DNA from: JAYSRU01 sp043720875
Lineage (GTDB): Bacteria; Bacteroidota; Bacteroidia; Flavobacteriales_D; Crocinitomicaceae
Assembly (NCBI GenBank): GCA_043720875.1
Contig: JAYSRU010000179.1
Span: 1 to 33,209 of the forward strand
DNA: 33,209 bases
Direction of reading: 5' to 3'
Shown here: positions 24,266 to 33,172 of the stretch, piece after piece
Position numbering within the stretch: the stretch's first letter is position 1
Layout: each line of letters starts with the position of its first letter
Position numbers and translations under genes: made by a program
Notes under the pieces: generated by a model
What the model saw: only the letters and a program-made list of their open reading frames with translations
The model's database searches: none
What the model was told of the DNA's origin: nothing

Positions 24266-25456
24266 TTAAGAAATAACCTTTAACTCTTTACCTACTTTAA
24301 TAAATGCTGCAATCGCTTTATCTAAATCGGCTATGCTGTGTGCAGCTGAGATTTGCGTACGAATTCGTGCTGCACCTTTCGCTACAACTGGATAGAAAAA
24401 TCCTATGGCATAAACGCCTTCCTTTAATAACAAATCAGCAAACTGTTGCGACAATGCTGCATCATATAACATGATTGGCACGATTGGAGAATCGCCCGGT
24501 TTAATATCAAAACCTGCTGCAATAATTCTATCCTTGAAATATTTGGTATTGCTTTCTAACGTATCGCGTAAATCTGTACTTGAACTTAAAATATCAAATA
24601 CCTTATTTGAAGCGCCAACAATTGCCGGAGCCAAAGAATTAGAAAACAAATAAGGACGAGAACGCTGACGCAACAGTTCTATAATTTCTTTTTTACCTGT
24701 TGTGTATCCTCCCATTGCTCCACCTAAGGCTTTGCCCAACGTTCCGGTTACAATATCAACGCGGTCCATACAATTATGATATTCAGGAACACCGCGACCA
24801 GTTTTACCAATAAATCCAGCAGAGTGACATTCGTCCGTCATTACTAAGGCATCATACTTATCTGCTAAATCGCATATTTCATTCATTTTAGCGATATCAC
24901 CGTCCATAGAAAAGACACCATCTGTAACAATAATGCGATGACGTTGCCCTTGTGCTGCAATCAATTGTTCTTCTAAATCAGCCATATTACTATGCTTGTA
25001 ACGGTAACGCACAGCTTTACATAAACGCACACCATCAATGATAGAAGCATGATTTAATTCATCCGAAATAATTGCATCGTCTTCACCAAAAAGTGGTTCA
25101 AAAACACCACCATTTGCATCGAAAGCAGCAGCATACAAAATAGTATCTTCTGTGCCATAAAAAGCAGCTATTTTTGCTTCCAATTCTTTATGGATATCTT
25201 GCGTTCCACAAATAAAACGAACAGACGACATTCCGAAACCGTGTGTATCTAACGCATTTTTAGCCGCTTCGATTACCTCTGGATGCGATGAAAGACCCAA
25301 ATAATTATTGGCACACATTACCACTACATCTTCGCCAGTACTTACTTTTACAATTGCACCTTGAGGTGAAGTAATTATGCGTTCGCGTTTAAAAATCCCA
25401 CCTTCTTTAATGGTTTCTAGCTCTTTGGCTAGAAAATCTTTCATTTTACCGTACAT
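24266..25456 (-). CDS. kbl: glycine C-acetyltransferase (2-amino-3-ketobutyrate CoA ligase)
   Basis: A PLP enzyme that joins glycine and acetyl-CoA to 2-amino-3-ketobutyrate, or the reverse, as the second step of threonine breakdown. The start ATG 25456 (396 aa, MYGKMKDFLA) matches E. coli Kbl length; the extension to 25564 is unlike the family. Features: NNYLGLSSHPE at 50-60, SVRFICGTQDIHKELE at 78-93, H136 in DELNHASIIDG, TDECHSAGFIGKTGRG at 207-222, and the PLP lysine K242 in GTLGKALGGAMGG. No threonine dehydrogenase (tdh) is in the window. It heads the minus-strand run to the hexapeptide gene. The region 25457-25650 between kbl and the barrel gene contains a perfect dyad. Confidence 0.92.
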   Translation of the reverse strand: MYGKMKDFLAKELETIKEGGIFKRERIITSPQGAIVKVSTGEDVVVMCANNYLGLSSHPEVIEAAKNALDTHGFGMSSVRFICGTQDIHKELEAKIAAFYGTEDTILYAAAFDANGGVFEPLFGEDDAIISDELNHASIIDGVRLCKAVRYRYKHSNMADLEEQLIAAQGQRHRIIVTDGVFSMDGDIAKMNEICDLADKYDALVMTDECHSAGFIGKTGRGVPEYHNCMDRVDIVTGTLGKALGGAMGGYTTGKKEIIELLRQRSRPYLFSNSLAPAIVGASNKVFDILSSSTDLRDTLESNTKYFKDRIIAAGFDIKPGDSPIVPIMLYDAALSQQFADLLLKEGVYAIGFFYPVVAKGAARIRTQISAAHSIADLDKAIAAFIKVGKELKVIS

Positions 25457-25569
25457 ATCGTTTGTTTTTGAATCTCTAATTGGAGTACGAAAGTAAGGAA
25501 AATAAAGAAACGGCTTGAATATTTTCTTTTCTTGTCGATAGAAGGCATATTTCATGCGATACACAAGGA

Positions 25570-25593
25570 TAAACTGTTCTCTTAAACAGTTTA
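25570..25593. promoter_or_regulatory. perfect 24-bp dyad in the kbl / barrel intergenic region, candidate operator
   Basis: TAAACTGTT (25570-25578) and AACAGTTTA (25585-25593) are exact reverse complements with a 6-bp spacer. No T-run follows in either direction, so it is unlikely to be a terminator. It lies 114 bp before kbl and 58 bp before the barrel gene, between divergent genes, as a shared operator would. The factor is unknown. Confidence 0.35.
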
Positions 25594-25650
25594 AACTTGT
25601 AGATTAAATTTTATTAACAACTCTACACTTAGATTTTTGTAAATTTACCA

Positions 25651-26799
25651 ATGCAAAAAATTAAAAACCTATTTGTATTCTTTTCATTCTTTGGTCTCTT
25701 TTGTCTATCATTTTATGCTCAGGACAAAAAACCGAATTTTTTGGTACGTTACCTCAATAAGTTTATTAAAGATTCCACAGACAAATCTAAGCCACAGTTT
25801 TTAATTTATCCAACAGTGGCATACGCCCCTGAATCGAAATGGGAATTTGGTGTCAGTTCTGTTTTTGTTGGCTATGCTAAAGGTGACACAAACAACCGTC
25901 TTTCAGAAATAAACACTTTTGGGTTTGTTACTACCGAGAGCCAATATGGCGCATACATTGAACATGCGCTTCATTCAGATAAAAATAAATGGTTCTATTT
26001 GGGAAAATTGAAAACTCAAAGTTTTCCTTTGTCGTATTATGGAATAGGATTTAATAGTTCTAAAGAAAAATTAGCAATTGTAGAATCATTTTCTTTTAAT
26101 TGGAAGGAAAGGATATTGAGAAAGATTTGGAAAGATTTTTTTATCGGAATCGAATTGGACTACCAAAGTCTAAGTCGAGTAAATTTTAAATCTTACACAA
26201 ATACGCTTTCACTTTTACAACCCACAGGATATAAAGGCTCACATAATTTAGGTTTTGGAATTGGTTTGTTGTATGACAATAGGCACAACGTATTAAATGT
26301 ACGAAGCGGAATTTTCGCAGAAGCTGCACTTTTAAATTATCAAAAAGCATATGGTAGCATCACAAATTTTAGCAGTTTTTTCACTGATTTCAGATACTAT
26401 TACCCCATTCGAAAGAGAAATGTTTTAGCTATTCAATCTGTTGGGCAATTTACTTTTGGCAATGCTCCTTTTAATCAATACGCCCTGTTAGGGGGAGAAA
26501 TGATGATGCGAGGATTTTATCTAGGACGTTTTAGAGATCGAAATTATATTAGTTTACAAACAGAGTACAGAATGCTTCCGTTATCATTTGCAAAAAAATT
26601 TGGACTTGCAGTTTTTGCTTCAACAGGAATGATTTATGACCAAGTTTCCAACATTAGTTCAAAGCATGTAAAATACGCCACAGGAGCAGGTATTCATTAT
26701 TTATTATTTCCTAAAAAGGATGTTTGGACTCGCATTGACTTTGCTCTTAATAGTGAGGGAGGAAGTGGTATTTACTTTTTTATGGGGTGTGCGTTTTAA
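25651..26799 (+). CDS. BamA/TamA-family outer-membrane beta-barrel protein
   Basis: A 382-aa exported barrel: signal peptide 1-24 ending SFYAQ, then strand-rich sequence to a terminal Phe (FFMGCAF). The late segment LLGGEMMMRGFYLGRFRDRN at about 278-297 carries the RGF signature of the BamA/Omp85 C-terminal domain. There is no room for full POTRA repeats, so it corresponds to a barrel-only 'surface antigen' (PF01103-type) member. The role is unknown: possibilities include lipid or protein insertion. It is divergent from kbl and convergent with the metal efflux operon. The 300-bp gap downstream holds only a short questionable reading frame and a terminator. Confidence 0.78.
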   Translation: MQKIKNLFVFFSFFGLFCLSFYAQDKKPNFLVRYLNKFIKDSTDKSKPQFLIYPTVAYAPESKWEFGVSSVFVGYAKGDTNNRLSEINTFGFVTTESQYGAYIEHALHSDKNKWFYLGKLKTQSFPLSYYGIGFNSSKEKLAIVESFSFNWKERILRKIWKDFFIGIELDYQSLSRVNFKSYTNTLSLLQPTGYKGSHNLGFGIGLLYDNRHNVLNVRSGIFAEAALLNYQKAYGSITNFSSFFTDFRYYYPIRKRNVLAIQSVGQFTFGNAPFNQYALLGGEMMMRGFYLGRFRDRNYISLQTEYRMLPLSFAKKFGLAVFASTGMIYDQVSNISSKHVKYATGAGIHYLLFPKKDVWTRIDFALNSEGGSGIYFFMGCAF

Positions 26800-26871
26800 A
26801 AAACATTTAACACAATCAAGTTCTAATTCTAACAACTATTCGGTGGGTTCATAATTCCTAATATCAATTAC

Positions 26872-27033
26872 ATGCCTCCTCAAACATGCTTGTTTTGTAA
26901 ACCCATTAAAAATCCTTGGTTCTTTCCCAATGATATTTTATTGCAAAATATTTTAAACATTCATGCTATAATAAGGAAATCAAATCTTACTGAATCACAG
27001 AATAAAGAACAAACTGAATCGAATTCAATTTGA
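26872..27033 (+). CDS. possible tiny gene (53 aa), unsupported by homology
   Basis: An open frame from ATG 26872 to TGA 27033. It starts MPPQTCLFCKPIKNPWFFPN, with a CxxC, and ends in a Gln/Glu/Ser/Asn-rich tail. Nothing else supports it: I see no promoter, and its composition matches random AT-rich sequence. It may be a chance frame or a remnant. Reported because the 302-bp gap between the barrel gene and the adaptor gene holds no other candidate. Confidence 0.15.
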   Translation: MPPQTCLFCKPIKNPWFFPNDILLQNILNIHAIIRKSNLTESQNKEQTESNSI

Positions 27034-27050
27034 ATTTTCCTACAAAACGA

Positions 27051-27083
27051 AAAAAAGTAGCTGTAAACAACAACTACTTTTTT
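27051..27083 (-). terminator. intrinsic terminator of the metal efflux operon
   Basis: AAAAAAGTAG (27051-27060) and CTACTTTTTT (27074-27083) pair perfectly with a 13-nt loop. On the minus strand the stem is followed by more T. It lies 19 bp past the adaptor stop codon. The A/T-rich stem could act on both strands for the convergent barrel gene as well. Confidence 0.7.
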
Positions 27084-27101
27084 CGATATTCAATAAAATT
27101 A

Positions 27102-28247
27102 CTATTCTTCTGCATTCATCACTTTAGACAAAATATCATATGCACCATTGATAACCACTTTGACGTCGGCTTGACAATTTTGAGGAAGGTAAACTTCTGT
27201 GTAGCCCATTTCGGAAATTCCTTTTGTAATTTGCACCAATTTGTACCAATGTCCTTTTTTAGTTTGGTTTGCCACCACAATATAATCTTTGTCTTCGAAG
27301 CTTACTATTGCTTGATCAGGTAATGCCATAACTAGATTTTTTCCTGCTTCCACAAAAGCCTTTAAATAAGTTCCTGGCAACAGCTCTAAATCTTCTCTAT
27401 CCAAATGACAATGTACACGAACCGTGCGATCTATACCAATTTCACGTCCTACTAAATAAACCGTAGCTAAGCGCTCATTTACTTCATTTGCAAGGGTAAA
27501 CCTAACTTTTTGGCCTATTTTAATTTTCGGTACATCTTTCTCAAAAATGGTAAGTTCTGCATGCAAATGTTCTGTATCTACAATTTTGAACAAAACGTCG
27601 CTTGGGTTCACGAAACTACCCACGTTTACATTTATTTGAGTTACGTAGCCATTAATGCTAGATAAAATGGGCACCGAATTTTTGATAGTTGCATTCGTTA
27701 CTTGATTTGGGTTGATTCCGATAAAATTCAATTTCGCTTTCAAACCAGCCAATTTTGAGGCATTGCTTTCGTACTGGGCTTTTGCTTGTTGTACAATTTT
27801 TTGAGAATTAATATTTTCCTTAGCCAATTCTCTTTGACGATCGTATTCTGCTTTCAAATATTCGTGTTGACTCTCTGCTTCCAAAAAGTCTTGTTGGAGT
27901 TGAATAAAATCAGCATTTTGAATCACTGCTAACGTTTGACCTTTAGATACTCGCATTCCTTGTAATAATTCTGTGTATTTTACAAATCCACCCATCGGTG
28001 CAGAAACACTTACTAAATTTTGTGGCGGAACATCTAACGATCCGCTCGCCTTGATCACACTGCTTAATGCTCGTTTTTCGATGGAGCCCAATTGAACGTT
28101 GATCATTTTATTTTGCTCACCTGTTAACTCAATTACCATTTGGTTTGAAGTTTGTTCTGGCACAACAACAGCCGCTGGAGCATCTTCACCACATGATGAA
28201 ACCAATGCTGCCAGGAAAATAAGTGTATATTGAATGTAATTTTTCAT
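27102..28247 (-). CDS. RND efflux periplasmic adaptor subunit (CusB/CzcB-like lipoprotein)
   Basis: Bridges the inner-membrane pump and the outer-membrane channel. The start ATG 28247 gives 381 aa with a lipoprotein signal, MKNYIQYTLIFLAALVSSCG (lipid Cys at 19); the upstream extension is dropped. Mature features are a lipoyl/barrel-sandwich half (SVSAPMGGFVKYTELLQGMR), a coiled-coil hairpin (about 105-170, FIQLQQDFLEAESQHEYLKA), the second half (SSINGYVTQINVNVGSFVNP) and a beta-barrel domain with EKDVPKIKIGQKVRF. No N-terminal metal-binding Met or His cluster like that of E. coli CusB is seen. It is 51 bp behind the pump gene in the same direction. Confidence 0.9.
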   Translation of the reverse strand: MKNYIQYTLIFLAALVSSCGEDAPAAVVVPEQTSNQMVIELTGEQNKMINVQLGSIEKRALSSVIKASGSLDVPPQNLVSVSAPMGGFVKYTELLQGMRVSKGQTLAVIQNADFIQLQQDFLEAESQHEYLKAEYDRQRELAKENINSQKIVQQAKAQYESNASKLAGLKAKLNFIGINPNQVTNATIKNSVPILSSINGYVTQINVNVGSFVNPSDVLFKIVDTEHLHAELTIFEKDVPKIKIGQKVRFTLANEVNERLATVYLVGREIGIDRTVRVHCHLDREDLELLPGTYLKAFVEAGKNLVMALPDQAIVSFEDKDYIVVANQTKKGHWYKLVQITKGISEMGYTEVYLPQNCQADVKVVINGAYDILSKVMNAEE

Positions 28248-28298
28248 GTTTTTATTGTTTCGATCCTTACGAATCAATTAATATATCTTTAGTTAATT

Positions 28299-31200
28299 TT
28301 ATTGACCAATCAAGAATTCTAAATTGATGACACTTTCATTGTAACGCAATAAGCTTGAATTATAGCTTGCCTTTATCGCCAAGGCATCTTTTAAACCTTG
28401 AAGAAACACATCATACTCAATATTTCCGTTTTTAAAACTTAGGTCTGATTGACGGATGAGCAAAGCTGCATTTGGCAAGGCGCTTGTTTCATAATAATTC
28501 AAACTTGCTTTGTTCTTTGCTATTTCTTGCATCGTTTGTTGGTATTGCCATTCTAGATTTTGCTGGTAAAGTATTGCGTTGGTTTGTGCTATTTTTTCTC
28601 CAACTTTCGCTGCTTTAACCTTGGCCGCTTGCGGACCATACCACAATGGAATTGCTAAGCCAACTTGAACACCATTAAAGCGACTTGAACTAGAGAAATA
28701 TTGATTATTTCCATTTATCGTTTGGTAACCAATCAGGGTCTGACTAAAAAACCCAAGCGTAATATCTGGTAAATTGGCTGCTTGCTTTACTTTCGTTTCT
28801 TGAGTAACTATGGAAATTTGTTGGTTCAAATAAGCTAATGATGGATTTTTGCTCACCAAACTATCGTTCACCAATAACAAGGGAAGCATACCATATTTGC
28901 TCCGTTCCACCTCAACAGCAGACGATGAATTCATAAGCAATTGCAACTGAGCTAAATAGATTTGAATGTTAAAATTGTTTTGAGAGATCGCGTTTTTAGT
29001 ATCCATTTCTTTGGTTTCCGCATTCGTTTTATCCAGCAAATTATTATCTCCAGCCAAATACTTTTGTTGGGCAGCCCGCGCAACTTCCTTATACAAACTA
29101 TCCTGTTCCATCAACAGTTTCTGCTCAGCATATAAAAACTGAAGATAGTTATAGGCTAGCTTCACTTGGGTGATTAACTCGTTTTTTGTTACTTCCAATT
29201 TCAACTCACTACTTACAATGTTTGCATTTCCTAAATCCGATTGCCGTTTAAATGCTGTAGGAAAAGGAATGGTCTGATTGATACCAAAATTGTTATCCTT
29301 TTGAATCGAGTTCGCTTGCCCGTAAACCAAACTCACATTAGTTTTACCAATATCTGAGGAGGTTTTCTTCATCATTTTTGCATAGTCAATTTCGAAGTGC
29401 GCTAACTTTACGCGTGCATTATTCTTGACAGCCGTATCCACAGCATTTTGCATTGAAATTCCGGTAGCGTTATTTTGTGCATTTGTTTGTGTCGGAAGTA
29501 AGAATCCAATTAATAACAAAGTAACTGTAACAGGTTTTGCCATCTTAGGTTTACCCCATTTTTCAAAATAATAATACAACACCGGAAGCACTAACAAAGT
29601 GAGCAACGTAGCCGACAACAAACCTCCCATCACCACCGTTGCTAACGGTTTTTGAACCTCAGCGCCAGAACCATGAGAAAACGCCATAGGCAAGAACCCT
29701 AGAGAAGCAACTAACGCTGTCATAATTACCGGGCGTAGCCTCACTTTTGTGCCTTTCTTAATTATTTCTTTTACATCTGTCATACCTGCTTTTTTCAAAT
29801 CGTTAAACTCTGATATGAGTACAATTCCGTTTAACACCGCTACACCAAACAAGGCGATGAAGCCAACACCAGCAGAAATACTGAACGGCATATCGCGTAA
29901 CCAAAGCGCATAGATTCCTCCAATTGCCGACAAAGGAATTGCAGTGAAAATCAATAAACTTTGTTTGAAGCTTTTAAAGGTAAAAAACAATAATATAAAA
30001 ATCATCAACAATGATCCAGGCACAACAATTGACAAGCGCTTACTCGCCTCTTGCAAATTTTTAAACGTACCGCCATAAGTTGGATAATACCCAGGACTGA
30101 AATTTACCTTTTGCTTAATTTCTGCTTGCATCTCGTTTACAATGCTTTCCACATCACGACCACGTATATTAAAACCAACAATGATTCTACGTTTTGCATC
30201 GTCTCGTTGAATTTGATTAGGACTCGCTTCGAATTTAACCTCTGCCAATTGACCAACAGGGACTTGGTTTCCATTCGGTGTAGTGACAAAAAGATTTTCG
30301 ATGTCTTCCAATGTGCTACGATTTTCTTTTTCGAGCCTTACCACCATGTCAAATCGTTTTTCACCTTCATACACTATTCCCGCAGTTTCACCAGCAAACC
30401 CTGCTTGAATAACCGTGTTAACATCTGTAATAGCTAAACCAAATTGCGCAATTCTCTCTCGGTTATAGTTAATCACAATTTGAGGCAAACCCGTTGCTTC
30501 TTCTACATAAACATCGTGAGCGCCACGAATATTTTTGGCTATTTTGCCAATTTTCTTCGCATAGAACGTCAATTTATCCAAATCTTCACCATAAATTTTT
30601 ACCACAACATCTTGCTTGGCACCGGTCATCAATTCGTTAAACCGCATTTGTATGGGTTGCTGAAAACTAAACGTTACCCCAGGAATTGCAGCTAAGGCAG
30701 TTTGCATTTTCTCGGCTAGTTCATCCCGTGTTTCGGCATTCTCCCATTCCGATTTATCTTTTAGCACGACAATTAAATCACAGGCCTCAACAGGCATTGG
30801 ATCAGTTGGAATTTCGGAAGAACCAATCTTACCAATGATCTCTTTTACTTCCGAAAAATTATTCTTTAAAATGGTAGCAGCACGTTGCGAAGCTTCAATC
30901 GTTTGAGAAATAGAAGATCCTGTTAACACCCGTGTTTCTACGGCAAAATCGCCTTCATCCAAAGCTGGAATAAATTCTCCACCGAGGTTAAAATAGACTA
31001 AAAGGCTACTTGCGAATAACACCAATGTAGCTGTTAAGATTGCAATTCGTCTTTTTAAGGCAAATCGAATAGCTGGATCAAAAACTCGATTCAGGGCATC
31101 CATTATTTTATCTGAGATATTTTTCTTCGTTACAGTTTTCTTACTCAAAGCCAGTGCAGCCATCATCGGCACGTAGGTAAGCGAAAGTATAAAAGCTCCC

Positions 31201-32672
31201 ATAATTGCAAACGTAACGGTTTGTGCCATCGGTCTAAACATTTTTCCTTCAACACCCACCAAGGCAAGAATCGGCAAATAAACAATAAAGATGATTAAAC
31301 CTCCAGATGCCGCCGCACTCATGATTTTAGAAGCAGAAAAACGCACTTCATTATCCATTTGCTCTTGGTTTAGATCAGCGCCACCAAACTTCTGCAATAT
31401 TCCTTTTCCTGTTAAATGATGTAAGGTTGCTTCTACAATAATTACAGCGCCATCAATGATAAGTCCAAAATCTATTGCACCTAAACTCATTAAGTTTCCA
31501 GAGACACCAAAGAAATTCATCATGGCTATGGCAAATAACATCGCCAGTGGTATAACAGAAGCAACAACTAACCCAGCTCTAATGTTTCCTAACAGTAACA
31601 CTAACACAAAGATTACAATTAAGGCTCCTTCTGCTAGATTTTTAGTAACCGTGCCGATCGCATTATTTACCAATTTCGTACGATCTAAGTAAGGCTCAAT
31701 CACCACACCTTTTGGTAAGGTGGATGTAATTTGGGCAATTCTTTCTTTTACGTTATTAATAGTACTTGAAGAATTCGCACCTTTTAGCATTAGCACAATT
31801 CCGCCAACTACTTCTCCTTGGTTTCCACGCGTCATAGCGCCATAGCGCACCGCATGCCCAAAGCCAACTTGTGCAACATTATCAATTATCACTGGAATTC
31901 CATTGTCATTCACTTTGACAACTATTTCTTTGATGTCATTAAGCGAGCCAATCAAACCTTCACTTCGAATAAAATAAGCATTTGGTTTTTTATCGATATA
32001 CGCCCCACCAGTATTTTGATTATTTTTTTCCAATGCAGTGAATACATCTGCAATGCTCACATTCATGCTTCTCAACTTATCTGGATTCAAGGCAATTTCA
32101 TATTGCTTTACATAACCTCCAAAACTGCTCACATCGGCAATTCCTTCTGTACCTAATAACTGACGACGCACAACCCAATCTTGAATGGTCCTTAATTCAG
32201 TAGCATCATATTTTTCCTCGTAGCCTTTTTTGGCGTGAATAACATACTGATAAATTTCACCTAACCCCGTGGTTAGGGGCGCAAGTTGCGGAGACCCAAC
32301 ATTGGATGGTAATTGACTCTTTATTTCGCCCAAACGTTCCGAAACTTGTTGTCGCGCCCAATAAATGTCGACATGTTCTTTGAAGACTATGGTCAACACA
32401 GATAAACCAAACCTAGAAAAAGATCGAACTTCTTTAATCCCAGGAATAGTAGCCACGGTTTGTTCAACGGGAAATGTGACTAAACGTTCTATATCTTGCG
32501 CACCTAACGAAGGGGATACTGTTAAAACCTGTACCTGATTATCTGTGATATCTGGAACTGCATCAATGGGCAATTGCGAAAGTGAATACGTTCCCCAAAG
32601 AATTAATGCAAGCGTAAATAAACCTATGACTAGCTTATTTTTTATACTAAAATGGATGATTTTATCCAACAT
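28299..32672 (-). CDS. CzcA-type heavy-metal RND pump fused to a TolC-type outer-membrane factor domain
   Basis: One 1457-aa frame covers a metal-exporting RND pump and a CzcC/TolC-like protein. The pump (1 to about 1040) has the usual N-terminus (TM1, then LPIDAVPDITDNQVQVLTV), two periplasmic lobes and 12 membrane segments. The proton-relay motif DFGLIIDGAVIIVE has D401, D407 and E414, matching D402, D408 and E415 of CzcA, which points to divalent cations (Zn, Co or Cd) more than to Cu/Ag. At 1044 a second signal-peptide-like stretch, MAKPVTVTLLLIGFLLPTQT, ends in NAQ near 1065. It is followed by two repeats of outer-membrane-factor helices (MQNAVDTAVKNNARVKLAHF and on) to 1457. The fusion is known from Bacteroidetes. 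M1044 could also be an internal start. Confidence 0.92.
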   Translation of the reverse strand: MLDKIIHFSIKNKLVIGLFTLALILWGTYSLSQLPIDAVPDITDNQVQVLTVSPSLGAQDIERLVTFPVEQTVATIPGIKEVRSFSRFGLSVLTIVFKEHVDIYWARQQVSERLGEIKSQLPSNVGSPQLAPLTTGLGEIYQYVIHAKKGYEEKYDATELRTIQDWVVRRQLLGTEGIADVSSFGGYVKQYEIALNPDKLRSMNVSIADVFTALEKNNQNTGGAYIDKKPNAYFIRSEGLIGSLNDIKEIVVKVNDNGIPVIIDNVAQVGFGHAVRYGAMTRGNQGEVVGGIVLMLKGANSSSTINNVKERIAQITSTLPKGVVIEPYLDRTKLVNNAIGTVTKNLAEGALIVIFVLVLLLGNIRAGLVVASVIPLAMLFAIAMMNFFGVSGNLMSLGAIDFGLIIDGAVIIVEATLHHLTGKGILQKFGGADLNQEQMDNEVRFSASKIMSAAASGGLIIFIVYLPILALVGVEGKMFRPMAQTVTFAIMGAFILSLTYVPMMAALALSKKTVTKKNISDKIMDALNRVFDPAIRFALKRRIAILTATLVLFASSLLVYFNLGGEFIPALDEGDFAVETRVLTGSSISQTIEASQRAATILKNNFSEVKEIIGKIGSSEIPTDPMPVEACDLIVVLKDKSEWENAETRDELAEKMQTALAAIPGVTFSFQQPIQMRFNELMTGAKQDVVVKIYGEDLDKLTFYAKKIGKIAKNIRGAHDVYVEEATGLPQIVINYNRERIAQFGLAITDVNTVIQAGFAGETAGIVYEGEKRFDMVVRLEKENRSTLEDIENLFVTTPNGNQVPVGQLAEVKFEASPNQIQRDDAKRRIIVGFNIRGRDVESIVNEMQAEIKQKVNFSPGYYPTYGGTFKNLQEASKRLSIVVPGSLLMIFILLFFTFKSFKQSLLIFTAIPLSAIGGIYALWLRDMPFSISAGVGFIALFGVAVLNGIVLISEFNDLKKAGMTDVKEIIKKGTKVRLRPVIMTALVASLGFLPMAFSHGSGAEVQKPLATVVMGGLLSATLLTLLVLPVLYYYFEKWGKPKMAKPVTVTLLLIGFLLPTQTNAQNNATGISMQNAVDTAVKNNARVKLAHFEIDYAKMMKKTSSDIGKTNVSLVYGQANSIQKDNNFGINQTIPFPTAFKRQSDLGNANIVSSELKLEVTKNELITQVKLAYNYLQFLYAEQKLLMEQDSLYKEVARAAQQKYLAGDNNLLDKTNAETKEMDTKNAISQNNFNIQIYLAQLQLLMNSSSAVEVERSKYGMLPLLLVNDSLVSKNPSLAYLNQQISIVTQETKVKQAANLPDITLGFFSQTLIGYQTINGNNQYFSSSSRFNGVQVGLAIPLWYGPQAAKVKAAKVGEKIAQTNAILYQQNLEWQYQQTMQEIAKNKASLNYYETSALPNAALLIRQSDLSFKNGNIEYDVFLQGLKDALAIKASYNSSLLRYNESVINLEFLIGQ

Positions 32673-32700
32673 AAAATTTGAATTTAATTAAAATAAATAC

Positions 32701-32726
32701 TACTTCAAGCCAGGCGGCTTAAAGTA
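32701..32726 (-). other. stem-loop between the small His-rich gene and the RND pump gene
   Basis: On the minus strand TACTTTAAGCC pairs with GGCTTGAAGTA (11 bp including one G-T) around a GCCT loop. A T-rich but not continuous tract follows. It sits 28 bp upstream of the pump ATG, in the 89-bp gap of the operon. It could be a leaky terminator or an mRNA-processing or stabilising hairpin that sets different levels of the two products. Confidence 0.45.
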
Positions 32727-32761
32727 ACTATTGTGCTAAATTTGCGCACGTATAATTTTAA

Positions 32762-33160
32762 TTAGCTTTGAGGTGGTTGCCAAATTGAAGCCCCAAATGA
32801 ACACACTTTTCCATTTACAGGTTTGAAATTTTTTGAATCATCACTTTGAAAAGTGGACACTAAATGAAAGATGTTATCTTCAAGCTCTGTCTGGAAAACA
32901 ATGAAACTCATCACCGAATTTGAATGTTGATGTTTGCAAGGCATATCATTATCCGATTTGTGTTCACGCGTTGTGTGACTATTTTCAGTGACATGCGTAA
33001 TGAAAAAATCAAAAAAGGATTCACTTGTAACATTGGAAGTTCTAGTGTCTTGGTAGTGTGATAAAATTTGGGGCAGGTGTGTAAAGGCATGAACAAATTG
33101 CGTTGGAAGAACCAACAAAGCAATCATGCTACTCAAAAACCAAACTTTAATATTTTTCAC
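32762..33160 (-). CDS. small exported His-rich protein at the head of the metal efflux operon
   Basis: A 132-aa protein of no family I recognise. The start is GTG 33160; the next Met (residue 12) would lose the charged start of the signal. The signal peptide MKNIKVWFLSSMIALLVLPT ends near FVHA (24). The mature part contains HVTENSHTTREHKSDNDMPC followed by KHQHSN: six His and one Cys in about 27 residues, a possible metal-binding loop. A second Cys lies near residue 122 (KVCSFGASIW). The position before the pump and adaptor suggests a periplasmic metal-binding accessory, comparable in place but not in sequence to CusF-type proteins. That role is inference. Confidence 0.6.
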   Translation of the reverse strand: MKNIKVWFLSSMIALLVLPTQFVHAFTHLPQILSHYQDTRTSNVTSESFFDFFITHVTENSHTTREHKSDNDMPCKHQHSNSVMSFIVFQTELEDNIFHLVSTFQSDDSKNFKPVNGKVCSFGASIWQPPQS

Positions 33161-33164
33161 GCTG

Positions 33165-33172
33165 TAAAGGTA
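33165..33172 (-). promoter_or_regulatory. possible -7 element of the metal efflux operon
   Basis: The minus strand reads TACCTTTA (one mismatch to TAnnTTTG), with a TTG 16 bp upstream. It ends only 4 bp before the GTG start, so a transcript from it would be nearly leaderless. The window ends 37 bp further on, so a better promoter outside cannot be excluded. Confidence 0.3.

Noticed and set aside
28299..32672. Frameshift or assembly artefact joining pump and outer-membrane factor genes
   Set aside because: The frame is open throughout, the joint is clean, and this fusion is familiar from Bacteroidetes heavy-metal pumps.
32737..32744. Plus-strand TAAATTTG, an exact -7 consensus match that could drive RNA antisense to the His-rich gene
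   Set aside because: No -33 TTG at a suitable distance; an 8-bp degenerate motif is expected by chance in AT-rich DNA.
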